Translations under genes and position numbers: made by a program
Part shown: piece by piece, positions 19,285 through 27,877 of the stretch
How positions within the stretch are numbered: the stretch's first letter is position 1
Layout of the letters: each line of letters opens with the position of its first letter
The notes under the pieces: model-generated
Databases searched by the model: none
What the model was told of the DNA's origin: nothing
The model's input: only the letters and a program-made list of their open reading frames with translations
Origin: Flexivirga alba
Lineage (GTDB): Bacteria > Actinomycetota > Actinomycetes > Actinomycetales > Dermatophilaceae
DNA length: 64,000 bases
Assembly: GCF_042661025.1 (NCBI RefSeq)
Contig: NZ_JBHSWH010000001.1
Location: 3,472,001 to 3,536,000, forward strand
Direction: 5' to 3'

Positions 19285-19300
19285 TACAGCAGGCTGTACT
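19285..19300. promoter_or_regulatory. Perfect inverted repeat between divergent exporter operon and two-component genes
   Basis: GTACAGC, AG, GCTGTAC: two 7-bp arms with a 2-bp centre in the 215-bp divergent region. The position suits an operator for the NarL-type regulator encoded at 20663 acting on the exporter operon, on its own operon, or on both. This is inferred from symmetry and position only. Confidence 0.5.
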
Positions 19301-19397
19301 TCTCACGCCGATCGGCCCGGTGAACGTGCACGGTGACCCACCTTCCGCATACGGTCGACATAGTCGCGGAGGAGCCGCGCGATCGAGGAGGTCACCG

Positions 19398-20675
19398 GTG
19401 TCGAGCCCGTCGGTACGTGCGGACCGCACGACCGTGCTGACCGACGCGTGGCGGGCTGTACGGCGGTCCGCCGTCGCCTTCAAGTGGCTGGTCACCGGGC
19501 TGTTGATCGGATTGCTGGCGATCTGTGTTCTGGCGATTGTCGTGCTGACTGGACTGCTCTGCATCGTGGGCGTCGGATTGCTCCTGATACCAGCCATGCT
19601 CGGGCTTGTTCGACGTGTTGCGGAGCTCGAGCGTCGTCGGCTGCGGGTGAGCGGTCACCCGGTCCAGATGCCGTATGACGCGCTGCCGCGAGGCGTGCGG
19701 GAAGCGTGGCGGACCGCCGTGCACGACTCGACGAGCCGTCGTGACTTGAAATGGCTGGCGTCATACGCCGTGGTGGGCACTTTCGTGGGCGGGGTCGCGC
19801 TGCAAGTCGTCGCGAACGCGGTGCAGGCACTGACCTTCCCGGCCTGGTGGCGACTGGTCCCGTCCGGTGACGCGACCCTGGTCAATGGCCTCGTGTCGGT
19901 AAGCACTTGGAAAGGGGCGTGGGCCGCGATGGCGATGGGCGCGGTGTGGCTCATCCTCGCGGTCGCGTTGAACCCGATGCTGCTGCGCATGCAGTCCGCA
20001 CCCGGCCTGCGGTGGCTTCCGCCCGATCCGACACTCGACTGGTCGACGAGAGTTGCGGAGCTGACGGCGACACGCGCCGCGGCTCTCGATGCGCACGCGC
20101 TCGAGCTGCGGCGCATCGAGCGCGCACTGCACGACGGTGCTCAGAACAGGCTGGTCACCGTCGCGGTGCTGGCCGGAGCCGCGCAGCGCTCGATGGAGCA
20201 TGACCCCGTGCGCGCGGCCGAGATCCTCGAAAGAGTCCAGTCCAGTGCGGAATCCGCGCTTGCCGAGCTCCGGTCCGTCGTCCGCAGCATCCTGCCGCCG
20301 GTGCTCGAGAACGGCGGGCTGGACGGCGCGCTATCTGCTCTGGCCGCGCAGTCACCGGTGCCGGCGCGGCTCAGTGTGACGACCGGGCGGCTGCCTGCGT
20401 CCGTGGAGACCACGGCCTACTTCGCCGTCGCGGAGGCGCTGACCAACGTCGCCAAGCACAGCGGCGCAACCCGCGCCTCGGTCGTCGTGACGACACAGGG
20501 CGAGATGCTGCAGGTCCTGGTCGAGGACGACGGGCACGGCGGAGCGCAGGTGCGTGAGGGCTCAGGTCTGGCCGGCATCGCGCGGCGTGCCGAAGCCCAT
20601 GACGGGACACTGACCGTGTCGAGCCCAGCCGGTGGGCCGACCGTGGTGGAGGTGAAGTTGCCATGCGCGTCGTGA
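19398..20675 (+). CDS. NarL-family sensor histidine kinase
   Basis: A 425-residue kinase. The N-terminal half has two pairs of hydrophobic segments (WLVTGLLIGLLAICVLAIVV with LLCIVGVGLLLIPAML, then VVGTFVGGVALQVV and AAMAMGAVWLILAVAL). The HisKA_3 dimerisation helix has the phospho-acceptor in RIERALHDGAQNRLV, and the ATPase domain shows EALTNVAKHSGA and GSGLAGIARRAEAHDG. GTG 19398 is chosen because GAGGAG lies at 19385-19390; upstream in-frame codons would run through the intergenic palindrome. The response regulator overlaps its end by 13 bp. The divergent ABC exporter is the likely target, an arrangement common for antibiotic or envelope stress. Confidence 0.88.
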   Translation: MSSPSVRADRTTVLTDAWRAVRRSAVAFKWLVTGLLIGLLAICVLAIVVLTGLLCIVGVGLLLIPAMLGLVRRVAELERRRLRVSGHPVQMPYDALPRGVREAWRTAVHDSTSRRDLKWLASYAVVGTFVGGVALQVVANAVQALTFPAWWRLVPSGDATLVNGLVSVSTWKGAWAAMAMGAVWLILAVALNPMLLRMQSAPGLRWLPPDPTLDWSTRVAELTATRAAALDAHALELRRIERALHDGAQNRLVTVAVLAGAAQRSMEHDPVRAAEILERVQSSAESALAELRSVVRSILPPVLENGGLDGALSALAAQSPVPARLSVTTGRLPASVETTAYFAVAEALTNVAKHSGATRASVVVTTQGEMLQVLVEDDGHGGAQVREGSGLAGIARRAEAHDGTLTVSSPAGGPTVVEVKLPCAS

Positions 20676-21316
20676 TCGCGGAGGACGACGCGTTGTTGCG
20701 GGAAGGGCTGGTCCTGTTGCTGCAAGGTGAAGGACTCGACGTCGTCGCCGCAGTCGGGGGTCCGGACGAACTTCTGCAGGCCGTCGACGAGCACCGTCCC
20801 GATGTTGCCGTGGTCGATGTGCGGATGCCGCCGACACACACAAACGAGGGGATTCGAGCGGCCGTGGCTGCGCGTCGGGCGCATCCCGACCTTGCCGTGC
20901 TCGTCCTGTCTGCGTATGTCGAGCAGAGCTTCGCCACCGAGCTGCTCGCCGACGGTGCCGGGGGAGTCGGCTATCTACTCAAGGAGCGGGTCGGTCGGGT
21001 CGCGACCTTCCTCGATGCGTTGCACCGGGTGGTCGAAGGTGGCACTGCGATCGATCCGGATGTCGTCGCGCAGCTCTTCTCCCGGCAGCGGGCGAACGAC
21101 CGGATCGCACTGCTCAGTCCTCGGGAACGAGAGGTGCTTTCGGTGATGGCCGAGGGTCTCGGCAATGCGGCTATCGCCAAGCGCCTCTTCATCACGGACA
21201 ACGCCGTGCACAAGCACATCCGCAACGTCTTCGCCAAGCTCGCGCTGGAACCCGGCGACGACACCGACCGTCGGGTCGCAGCCGTGCTGCGCTTCCTCGA
21301 GGCCGCCGACCGCTGA
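20663..21316 (+). CDS. NarL/LuxR-family response regulator
   Basis: A 217-residue regulator. The receiver domain has the acidic pair in VVIAEDDALLREGL, phospho-acceptor Asp in PDVAVVDVRMPP, and the conserved Lys in GYLLKERVG. The LuxR-type HTH is LLSPREREVLSVMAEGLGNA followed by AIAKRLFITDNAVHKHIRNV. It overlaps the kinase gene by 13 bp, so the two are a cognate pair. Confidence 0.93.
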   Translation: MRVVIAEDDALLREGLVLLLQGEGLDVVAAVGGPDELLQAVDEHRPDVAVVDVRMPPTHTNEGIRAAVAARRAHPDLAVLVLSAYVEQSFATELLADGAGGVGYLLKERVGRVATFLDALHRVVEGGTAIDPDVVAQLFSRQRANDRIALLSPREREVLSVMAEGLGNAAIAKRLFITDNAVHKHIRNVFAKLALEPGDDTDRRVAAVLRFLEAADR

Positions 21317-21323
21317 GAATGCG

Positions 21324-21418
21324 GGTCGAGTAGGGCGAGCCGCTAGGCGAGGCCGTATCGAGACCGCGAACAGGCGGGTCGAGTGCTGGAGGAGCGAAGC
21401 GGGGGAGGTGTCGAGACC
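21324..21418 (+). repeat. Two tandem R2 interspersed repeats
   Basis: Unit one (21324-21365) runs from GGTCGAGTAGGGCGAGCC to CCGTATCGAGACC. Unit two (21377-21418) runs from GGTCGAGTGCTGGAGGAGC to GGTGTCGAGACC and contains GGAGGAGCGAAGCGGGGGAG, the core also found in R1. They lie just after the response regulator. The rest of the gap to 21773 shows no gene that I can support. Confidence 0.75.
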
Positions 21419-21773
21419 CCATCCCCGGTCGGTCACCTTGGTATGGCGTCGGCTCCGCCGCCGCGCCGGTCTCACTCCGTTCGCTCCGCTAGCGCTCCGC
21501 TCTCTGCATAGGCCCGTCGCGACGACGAACCCGACGCCGCTCGCCTGATCTTGGGCCGGGTTGTCGCCGTCCTCACCTCAAGTCGTCGTCGGTCCGTGGC
21601 GTTGATCTGTGGGCCGGTGGCCGCGGGACCCAGCCCTTTCGGTCGTCTTCCTGGGCTGCCCCTGTTTTGTCCACCGCACGGTCGCGACACTGTGGACGAC
21701 CGAAGGGGATGTGGATAACACCCGGACGCGAAAACCATTGCGCTGCAGCAGTATTCGTGACATACTCGAACAC

Positions 21774-23105
21774 ATGGACGACACACTGCAGCACGACACG
21801 AGCACATCCACGGGTGTCCTCGACGTGGCCGCGGTGCGCGCCTTCCACGACCGGCTCGACGACATCAGCAGCACTGACAACCCGTTGGAAGCAATCCGGG
21901 CGCTGGCCGAGTTACAGAACGCCATTTCGGCCCGGCAAGCCCACCTGGTCGTCGCCGCCGATGAGGCCCAGCAGGCCCGCGACATCCCCCGGGGCATCAC
22001 CGCCCGCGACACCACCCGCGAAGTGGGTTCCCAGATCGGGTTCGCCCGCCGCTGCCCCGGGCACCGCGGGACAGCGTTCCTGAACCTCGCCCACACCCTG
22101 GTCGACGACATGCCCCGCACGCTGGCCGCGTTGGCGGCCGGAGTGATCTCCGAATGGGACGCCACCCGGATCACCCGGGAGGTCGCCGGCCTGACCCGGG
22201 CCGGGCGGGCGCGGGTGGACGCCGCGATCGGCGACCAACTCGGCGCCGTCGCCACCAACCGGCTGGTCACCGCCGCCCGGACCGCAGCGTGCCGGGTCGA
22301 CCCCGACGCGATCCGAGCCCGCCGAGTCAAAGCCGAAACCGAACGACGAGTCACTGTCCGACCCGCACCCGACGCGATGGCCTACCTGACCGCGTTCCTG
22401 CCCGTCAAAGACGCCCTCGCGTGCGAAGCAGCATCAGACCGACCGGTGCCGCCGCGCGGGCAGGTGATGGCCGACACCCTCGTCGAACGCGTCACCGGCC
22501 GCCGGCCCGCCACCGGCGGCACCGACCTCAACGTGAACCTGCTGATGTCGTTGGATTCGTTGACCGGGAACACCCCCGCGTACGTGCCCGGCTACGGGCC
22601 GGTCCCGGCGGACCTGGTCCAGCAATGGTTCACCCAGGGCGACCCGACCGGGCCGCTGATCCGGCGCCTGTTCACCCACCCCGGCACCGGGGACATCATC
22701 GGCATGGAGTCCCGGGCCCGCCGCTACCCCGGACTGTTGGCGATGCTGATCCTGTTACGTGATCAGGTGTGCCGCACACCCTGGTGCGGGGCACCGATCC
22801 GGCACACCGACCACATCACCCGACATGCCGACGGCGGCCCCACCTCCGAACGCAACGGGCAAGGATTGTGCGCCCGCTGCAACTACGTCGAAGAACACCC
22901 CGACCACACCCTGACCGGCGACGCCAGCCAAACCCGAACCACAACAGGCGGATTCACCGCCCACAGTCACCCACCCACACCACCAGGCATGCCACCACCA
23001 ACCCGGTCATACCTCGAACGCACCCTGATGGAAATCACCTGGCACCACTCCGTCAGGACGAATGACGAAGACGACAGCGAGGACGACGATGGCGAGTCCG
23101 ACTAG
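21774..23105 (+). CDS. DUF222 / HNH endonuclease domain protein
   Basis: A 443-residue protein with an N-terminal DUF222 (13E12-type) region (about 35-300) and a C-terminal HNH nuclease: CRTPWCGAPIRHTDHITRH, then GGPTSERNGQGLCARCNYVE. The His, Asn and paired Cys of the HNH fold are present. The C-terminus is acidic (NDEDDSEDDDGESD). Actinobacterial genomes often carry several such genes; they behave like dispersed, possibly mobile, nuclease genes of unclear role. Codon use is more C-rich (CCC, ACC) than in the neighbours. ATG 21774 directly precedes the first conserved helix. Confidence 0.85.
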   Translation: MDDTLQHDTSTSTGVLDVAAVRAFHDRLDDISSTDNPLEAIRALAELQNAISARQAHLVVAADEAQQARDIPRGITARDTTREVGSQIGFARRCPGHRGTAFLNLAHTLVDDMPRTLAALAAGVISEWDATRITREVAGLTRAGRARVDAAIGDQLGAVATNRLVTAARTAACRVDPDAIRARRVKAETERRVTVRPAPDAMAYLTAFLPVKDALACEAASDRPVPPRGQVMADTLVERVTGRRPATGGTDLNVNLLMSLDSLTGNTPAYVPGYGPVPADLVQQWFTQGDPTGPLIRRLFTHPGTGDIIGMESRARRYPGLLAMLILLRDQVCRTPWCGAPIRHTDHITRHADGGPTSERNGQGLCARCNYVEEHPDHTLTGDASQTRTTTGGFTAHSHPPTPPGMPPPTRSYLERTLMEITWHHSVRTNDEDDSEDDDGESD

Positions 23106-23115
23106 CCTGGTCCCG

Positions 23116-23664
23116 ATGTTCTCCATGCGTATGTTCGTCGCCATCCGGCCGCCGGAAGGGGTCCGTGACCAGCTCGCCGACTTCCTTGCCCCACGGGACG
23201 GCATGACCTGGATCGACCCTGCACAGTGGCATCTGACGCTGGCATTTCTGGCAGTTGTGCCCGAGCACCGTGAAGCCGACCTGGTCGAGGCGCTCGAGCG
23301 AACAGCACTGCGGCACAGTGCTTTCGAGCTACAGCTGGCGGGTGCCGGCGCTTTTCCGAATGCACTGGAGACGCGTGTCATGTGGTTGCGACCGACGGTC
23401 GACCTGACGCCGCTGGCCACCGGCATCCGTCACGCGGCGAACTCTGTCGGGGCTACACCGGACGGCCAGAGCTTCGTCGGTCACCTGAGCGTGGCCCGCC
23501 CTCGCCGGCCTATCGACGCACGCCGCTGGTTACAGGTCCTCGACACCTTTGCCAGTGCCCCCTGGACCGTCACCGACGTCGAGCTGATCTCGTCATACCT
23601 GGGGGAGGGGCCGCGACGGCGACCGCGCCACGAGACCATCGCAAGCATTCCGCTGGCGCGGTAA
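23116..23664 (+). CDS. thpR: RNA 2',3'-cyclic phosphodiesterase (2'-5' RNA ligase family, ThpR)
   Basis: A 182-residue 2H phosphoesterase. Both catalytic HxTx-like motifs are visible: WHLTLAFL (about residue 37) and GHLSVARPR (about 121), the second with Ser for Thr, which the family allows. The N-terminus MRMFVAIRPPEGVR is typical. ATG codons at 23116, 23125 and 23131 are all possible starts with no clear ribosome binding site; the core begins at MFVAIRPP. Confidence 0.85.
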   Translation: MFSMRMFVAIRPPEGVRDQLADFLAPRDGMTWIDPAQWHLTLAFLAVVPEHREADLVEALERTALRHSAFELQLAGAGAFPNALETRVMWLRPTVDLTPLATGIRHAANSVGATPDGQSFVGHLSVARPRRPIDARRWLQVLDTFASAPWTVTDVELISSYLGEGPRRRPRHETIASIPLAR

Positions 23665-23728
23665 CCCTTTTCGGCGCCAGCGGACAATGCGGTTGCGTCA
23701 GTCGTGCCGCGCGGTGTCTGCTCCCTGT

Positions 23729-24592
23729 ATGCCGATCGAGCTGAACACGCCGGATGTCGATGCCCTGTTCGACGTCACCGAAGCGTTGCGGGACTGGCAG
23801 CGTGATGACTTGCCGCTGCAGCTCCATCCGGGCGACCTTGGCTGGTTCTGGCGGTTCGGCGCTGAGGCGACGGCCGCTGCGACACGTGCCTGGACCCGCG
23901 ACGGCCGCATCGTCGCTGTCGGGATGGCGGACGAGCCGGATCTGATCCGCATGACGTTGGCGCCGGACTTGGCCCACGACGTGGAGCTCGCCGAGCGATT
24001 GGCCACCGACCTGTCCGATCCGACGCGCGGGATCCTCGGTGAAGGCGAGGTTGTTGTCGAAGTACCCAACGACGTCCGTGTTCGTGACGTCCTTCGCGAA
24101 AAGGGTTGGCAGCTGGACGAAGAATGGACGCCGATGCGGCACGATCTTGCCGACCTCCCGGAGCCCGAGCTGCGGATCGAGGTGGTCGGACCTGATCTCG
24201 CTGACGCTCGCACCGCGCTGCAGCGTGCGTCCTTCGAGAACTCGAAGTTCACCGCAGACGGTTGGCACGCGATGGCTGGCGGAGTGCCGTATGCCGACGC
24301 ACGCTGCCTGCTCGGCTACGACGACGAGGGAGCTGCGGTGGCCGCCGTGACGGTCTGGTCCGCCGGGCCGGGCAAGCCCGGGCTGATCGAGCCCATGGGT
24401 GTCCATCGCGATCACCGCAGGAAGGGACACGGCCGGGCCATCTGTCACGCCGCCGGTATCGCGCTGCGGGACATGGGGTCGTCGTCGATGCTGGTGTGCA
24501 CGCCGAGTTCGAATGTCGGTGGCGTCGCGGCATACGTCTCGGCGGGCTTCGAGAAGCTGCCGTTGCGACGCGACCTCGGTCGCAAGGAGTAG
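23729..24592 (+). CDS. GNAT family N-acetyltransferase
   Basis: A 287-residue protein whose C-terminal half holds a GNAT fold; the acetyl-CoA-binding motif is GVHRDHRRKGHGRAICHAAG (about residues 228-247), followed by SMLVCTPSSNVGGVAAYVSAGFEKL. The N-terminal half (PGDLGWFWRFGAEATAAATRAW) may be a degenerate second GNAT domain. Substrate unknown. ATG 23729 is the first start that keeps the family-like beginning. Confidence 0.75.
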   Translation: MPIELNTPDVDALFDVTEALRDWQRDDLPLQLHPGDLGWFWRFGAEATAAATRAWTRDGRIVAVGMADEPDLIRMTLAPDLAHDVELAERLATDLSDPTRGILGEGEVVVEVPNDVRVRDVLREKGWQLDEEWTPMRHDLADLPEPELRIEVVGPDLADARTALQRASFENSKFTADGWHAMAGGVPYADARCLLGYDDEGAAVAAVTVWSAGPGKPGLIEPMGVHRDHRRKGHGRAICHAAGIALRDMGSSSMLVCTPSSNVGGVAAYVSAGFEKLPLRRDLGRKE

Positions 24593-24622
24593 GCGAACCC
24601 TCTCGCAGCCACGCATAGCCTG

Positions 24623-25396
24623 GTGGCTGTGGCAGACATATTCGGGCAGGGCGACTACGCCATACGGTTCGACTGGGGACCGAACGGCGCTCACCAACTG
24701 AGAGCTGATGTCTCTGTCGTAGTGGACGTTCTGAGCTTCTCGACCGCCGTCACCATTGCCGTCGAACGCGGCATGGACGTCTACCCATTCCCCTGGAATG
24801 ACCTGCGAGCAGCCGAGTTCGCTGCTGCGCACGACGCGACACTTGCCGTCGGGCGCCTCGAGTCAACGAAGCCGGGATCCGTTGTGGCGCCATCGCTTTC
24901 GCCTGCTGGACTGCTCACCTGCCGGTTTGAACCACGCATCGTCCTGCCGTCACCGAATGGTTCGTCGATTGCGGCGTCCTTACTGGAGAGCGGTTCGCGA
25001 GTGGCCGTCGGTTGCCTGCGGAACGCTCGTGCGGTGGCCAACTGGTTGCGTGTACACCTTGACGAAGGCAGGTCCGTCGCCGTGATCGCCGCGGGGGAGC
25101 GGTGGGTCAGTGACGGCTCGCTGCGGCCCGCGCTGGAGGACCAGCTCGGCGCCGGCGCGATCCTGTCGACTCTCCGATCTCTCGGCTGCGGTGAATCCAT
25201 GAGCCCTGAATCCGTCTGTGCGGCAACACTTTTCGACGCTATCGAGAACGAACTCACCGACACGCTACAAGGGTGCGTCGGTGGGCGTGAACTGATAGGC
25301 AATGGGTTCCAGGCCGATGTCGCCGTGGCAGCTGAGCTCAACTCGTCGGCTGTCGTGCCGATGCTCGCAGACGGCGCGTTCCGTTCGGCGCGCTGA
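24623..25396 (+). CDS. 2-phosphosulfolactate phosphatase (ComB) family protein
   Basis: A 257-residue protein resembling ComB: VVVDVLSFSTAVTIAVERGM (acidic metal-binding start), then LPSPNGSSIAASLLESGSRV, CLRNARAVANWL, VIAAGERWVSDGSLRPALED and GAGAILSTL. ComB hydrolyses 2-phosphosulfolactate in coenzyme M synthesis in methanogens, but bacteria without coenzyme M carry homologues, so the substrate here is uncertain. Starts at GTG 24623 or GTG 24629. Confidence 0.75.
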   Translation: MAVADIFGQGDYAIRFDWGPNGAHQLRADVSVVVDVLSFSTAVTIAVERGMDVYPFPWNDLRAAEFAAAHDATLAVGRLESTKPGSVVAPSLSPAGLLTCRFEPRIVLPSPNGSSIAASLLESGSRVAVGCLRNARAVANWLRVHLDEGRSVAVIAAGERWVSDGSLRPALEDQLGAGAILSTLRSLGCGESMSPESVCAATLFDAIENELTDTLQGCVGGRELIGNGFQADVAVAAELNSSAVVPMLADGAFRSAR

Positions 25397-25466
25397 ACGA
25401 CGAGGTCGCCCTGGGGGAGAGACTGTCCGAATAGCATGGTGGGCAGACACGGGTCAGGAGGCCACG

Positions 25467-26147
25467 GTGAAACTTCTACTCACATCCGGGGGAGTGACGA
25501 ACGACAGCATCCGGCATGCTCTCGTCCAGCTGCTGGGGAAGCCGATCGCAGAGTGCACCGCGCTGTGCATCCCCACCGCGATGTATGGGCATCCAGCCGT
25601 CGGGCCGGGCACGAGGGCGTGGGAGTTCATCAGCGGCAACTCGACGAACCCGATGGTCGACCTCGGATGGAAGTCGGTCGGCGTCCTGGAGTTGACCGCA
25701 TTGCCGAGTATCGATGCACAGCAATGGATTCCGTTGGTTCGCAACACGGATGTCTTGTTGGCGGCAGGAGGAGACGTGCTCTACCTCTGTTACTGGATGC
25801 GACAGTCCGGACTCGCAGATCTGCTCCCGTCATTGACGGACACCGTCTGGGTCGGGCTGAGTGCAGGCAGCATGGTGATGACACCCGAGGTGGGGGACGA
25901 TTTCATTCAGTGGCGGCCACCGGAAGGTGACGACCGCACGCTCGGCCTCGTCGACTTCTCGATCTGCCCGCACCTGGCGCCGGATGGTATGCCGGGGAAC
26001 TCGCTTGCCGAGGCGGAAGCGTGGGCCGCGAGCATCTCGGCTCCGGCATACGCCATGGACGACCAGACAGCGATCTCGGTAGTCGACGGCGAGGTGCGCG
26101 TCATCTCCGAAGGTGACTGGAAAACCCTGCGTGAAGCAGCGGGCTGA
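25467..26147 (+). CDS. Peptidase E-like (S51 family, class I glutamine amidotransferase-like) protein
   Basis: A 226-residue protein. The nucleophile elbow is VWVGLSAGSMVM (Ser about residue 133), preceded by the TDVLLAAGGDVLYLCYWM strand, and followed by FSICPHLAPDGMP with a candidate catalytic His. This fits peptidase E-like dipeptidases that cleave Asp-X. GTG 25467 has CAGGAG at 25455-25460. It may belong to the same transcript as the preceding ComB-like gene, 70 bp upstream. Confidence 0.8.
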   Translation: MKLLLTSGGVTNDSIRHALVQLLGKPIAECTALCIPTAMYGHPAVGPGTRAWEFISGNSTNPMVDLGWKSVGVLELTALPSIDAQQWIPLVRNTDVLLAAGGDVLYLCYWMRQSGLADLLPSLTDTVWVGLSAGSMVMTPEVGDDFIQWRPPEGDDRTLGLVDFSICPHLAPDGMPGNSLAEAEAWAASISAPAYAMDDQTAISVVDGEVRVISEGDWKTLREAAG

Positions 26148-26152
26148 GCTCG

Positions 26153-26272
26153 TCAGGCGCCGCTCTTCGCTCGCTCGATGATCGTCGTCAGTGCGGGGGC
26201 GCCATCCTCGGGCGTGCCGTCCGTGCCCGGGTCAACGCCGCCTGTCGCTACCACTACGAATGATGCCCAGGT
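26153..26272 (-). pseudogene. Possible 3' remnant of an unrecognised gene
   Basis: An open stretch of about 39 codons reading WASFVVVATGGVDPGTDG and ending ALTTIIERAKSGA before a stop. An in-frame TAA lies just upstream in an AT-rich patch and there is no good start codon. It looks like a C-terminal remnant, but I cannot name a family and chance is possible. The remainder of the 26148-26346 gap is AT-rich and shows no gene. Confidence 0.25.
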
Positions 26273-26346
26273 TTAAAGATCCGATAATCTACATTATGTC
26301 AAGTAATGTTCAAATGGGACGCTCACCACTGCCCTAGGCTGCCTCT

Positions 26347-26757
26347 ATGACGCCGGGCAATCGACGGGCACGCTTCATACCCCACCTGTTGAAGCACGCG
26401 CTGAACCGACTGACAACGCGTATGGCGACGAGCGGCTTCGGGCCGTTCTCGTTGATCGAACACACCGGGCGCACGTCGGGCCGCGTATATCGGACCCCGG
26501 TCATCCTTGCCGGTGTGCCACAGGGCTTCGTGGCCGAACTCTCGTATGGCGACCAGGTCGACTGGTACCGCAACGTGATCGCTGCCGGCGGCTGCACTGT
26601 GCTGCATCGCCGCCAGGAATACCAGATCGACAGCATCAGGGAATGCGACCCGCAGCGCGGGCGCGAGGCATTTCCCGTCCCAGCACGCACTGTCTTGCGT
26701 CTGCTGCGCCGGAACGAGTTCAGGGTGTTGCACACGGCAGGCGCGCCGCGCGAGTAG
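26347..26757 (+). CDS. Nitroreductase family deazaflavin-dependent oxidoreductase (Ddn-like)
   Basis: A 136-residue split-barrel protein with IEHTGRTSGRVYRTPVILAG, the hallmark of F420-dependent Ddn-like oxidoreductases, followed by WYRNVIAAGGCTVLHR. Members use deazaflavin cofactor F420 to reduce quinones or nitro compounds, so its presence suggests the host makes F420. It is convergent with the MarR gene and next to the SDR remnant. Confidence 0.85.
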   Translation: MTPGNRRARFIPHLLKHALNRLTTRMATSGFGPFSLIEHTGRTSGRVYRTPVILAGVPQGFVAELSYGDQVDWYRNVIAAGGCTVLHRRQEYQIDSIRECDPQRGREAFPVPARTVLRLLRRNEFRVLHTAGAPRE

Positions 26758-26774
26758 AACCCCACGCTGACGTG

Positions 26775-27344
26775 TCATGGCCGTGGCGACCTGCCGCGTG
26801 TCATGTCATGGCGCGGCGCCAGCCCATACTCGGTCTCCAAGCGTGCGAGCAACGTACCGAGCAAGCCGCCGAGATCGTCAATCTCCTTCTCGCTCAAGCA
26901 ATCACGTAGCAGCCAGCTCTCGGTCCTCGTACGCGCCAGCGTGGCTGCACCCCATGCGTCCCTGCCCGACGCCGTGAGTCGAATAGGCCGCTGCCGCTTG
27001 TCAGTTCCCTCGGCGCGCTCTACCAGACCGGCACTCATCAAGCGCTCAATCCGCACGCTGACCGTTCCTGAAGTCAACCCCAGGAGCGTCGCCATCCGAC
27101 CTGGTGTCACTCCCCCGTCGTCGGATGACCGCGCGAGCGCCGACAGTGCCTCCCAGTCCCCCGCGCTCATGTCATGATCACCTGCGACAACGGCCAGGAC
27201 GCGCTCAAACTGCCTGGAAACGCATCCGATTCGCTGACGAACAATCTCGCTGGCCGCGTCCACATCACCCGGTATGGCGCTCAGCCAGGTATCGAACTCA
27301 CGCGCCAGTGAGTCCTTCGGAGGCTCTCCTCCAGAGCTCAACAC
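26775..27344 (-). CDS. MarR family transcriptional regulator
   Basis: A regulator of about 189 residues. The winged helix-turn-helix includes AGDWEALSALARSSDDGGVT, PGRMATLLGLTSGTVSVRIE and RLMSAGLVERAEGTDKRQRP. A strong AAGGAGG site (27348-27354) is followed by GTG at 27344 and TTG at 27341; TTG has the better 6-nt spacing, so the start may be 3 bp shorter. The gene is divergent from the SDR remnant at 27389, and a near-perfect palindrome between them is the likely operator. Confidence 0.85.
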   Translation of the reverse strand: MLSSGGEPPKDSLAREFDTWLSAIPGDVDAASEIVRQRIGCVSRQFERVLAVVAGDHDMSAGDWEALSALARSSDDGGVTPGRMATLLGLTSGTVSVRIERLMSAGLVERAEGTDKRQRPIRLTASGRDAWGAATLARTRTESWLLRDCLSEKEIDDLGGLLGTLLARLETEYGLAPRHDMTRGRSPRP

Positions 27345-27357
27345 ATACCTCCTTGCG

Positions 27358-27380
27358 TATATCTTGAGTCTCAAGGTATA
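27358..27380. promoter_or_regulatory. MarR-type operator palindrome
   Basis: A 23-bp near-perfect palindrome, TATATCTTGAG, T, CTCAAGGTATA, with one mismatched pair. It lies between the divergent marR gene and the SDR remnant, overlapping where both promoters should be. MarR repressors typically bind such inverted repeats, so autoregulation plus control of the divergent gene is likely. Confidence 0.75.
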
Positions 27381-27388
27381 CCTGAACC

Positions 27389-27872
27389 ATGAGCGAAGAC
27401 AAGGCCTGGATGATTACCGGCAGCAACAGTGGCTTCGGCGAAGCCATTGCGCGAGAGGCGCTATCGCGGGGCAACCGCGTCGCTGCCACGGCTCGGCGAC
27501 CCGATGCGGTCGCACTCGACGGCGGCCCGGAGCGTGTCCTGCCACTCCCTTGGGATCAAGTTGCTCATCGTCGAACCTGGACCGTTCCGGACCGAATTTG
27601 CAGGCAGGTCAATGAGTTTCGCCGAACCGATCGAGGACTATGCGGACACACCTGCCGGGGCGGTGCGCCACAGGTTCCGCGCCCAGGACGGCGGGCAGCC
27701 GAACGACCCAATACGGGCCGCAAGAATCATCGTGGACGCCGTGTCCTCGGACAATGCTCCTCTTCGTATTCCGTTGGGGCCAGAGGCGATTGACCGGATC
27801 CGAGCAAAACTGACCGCGCAGCTGGCAGACCTCGAACGATGGGCACCTATCGGCATCGCCACGCAGTTCTGA
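27389..27872 (+). pseudogene. Short-chain dehydrogenase remnant with large internal deletion
   Basis: The first about 45 codons encode an SDR N-terminus with the Rossmann signature WMITGSNSGFGEAIAREAL and RVAATARRPDAVALDGG. After about 27550 the frame changes by +1 and the match resumes with GIKLLIVEPGPFRTEFAGRS and runs to a normal C-terminus (ADLERWAPIGIATQF). The middle of the fold, roughly 115-130 residues including the Ser-Tyr-Lys active site, is absent. The product cannot be a working dehydrogenase. Unlike the one-base breaks elsewhere this is a true deletion. The promoter region and operator upstream look intact. Confidence 0.75.
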
Positions 27873-27877
27873 ACGTG

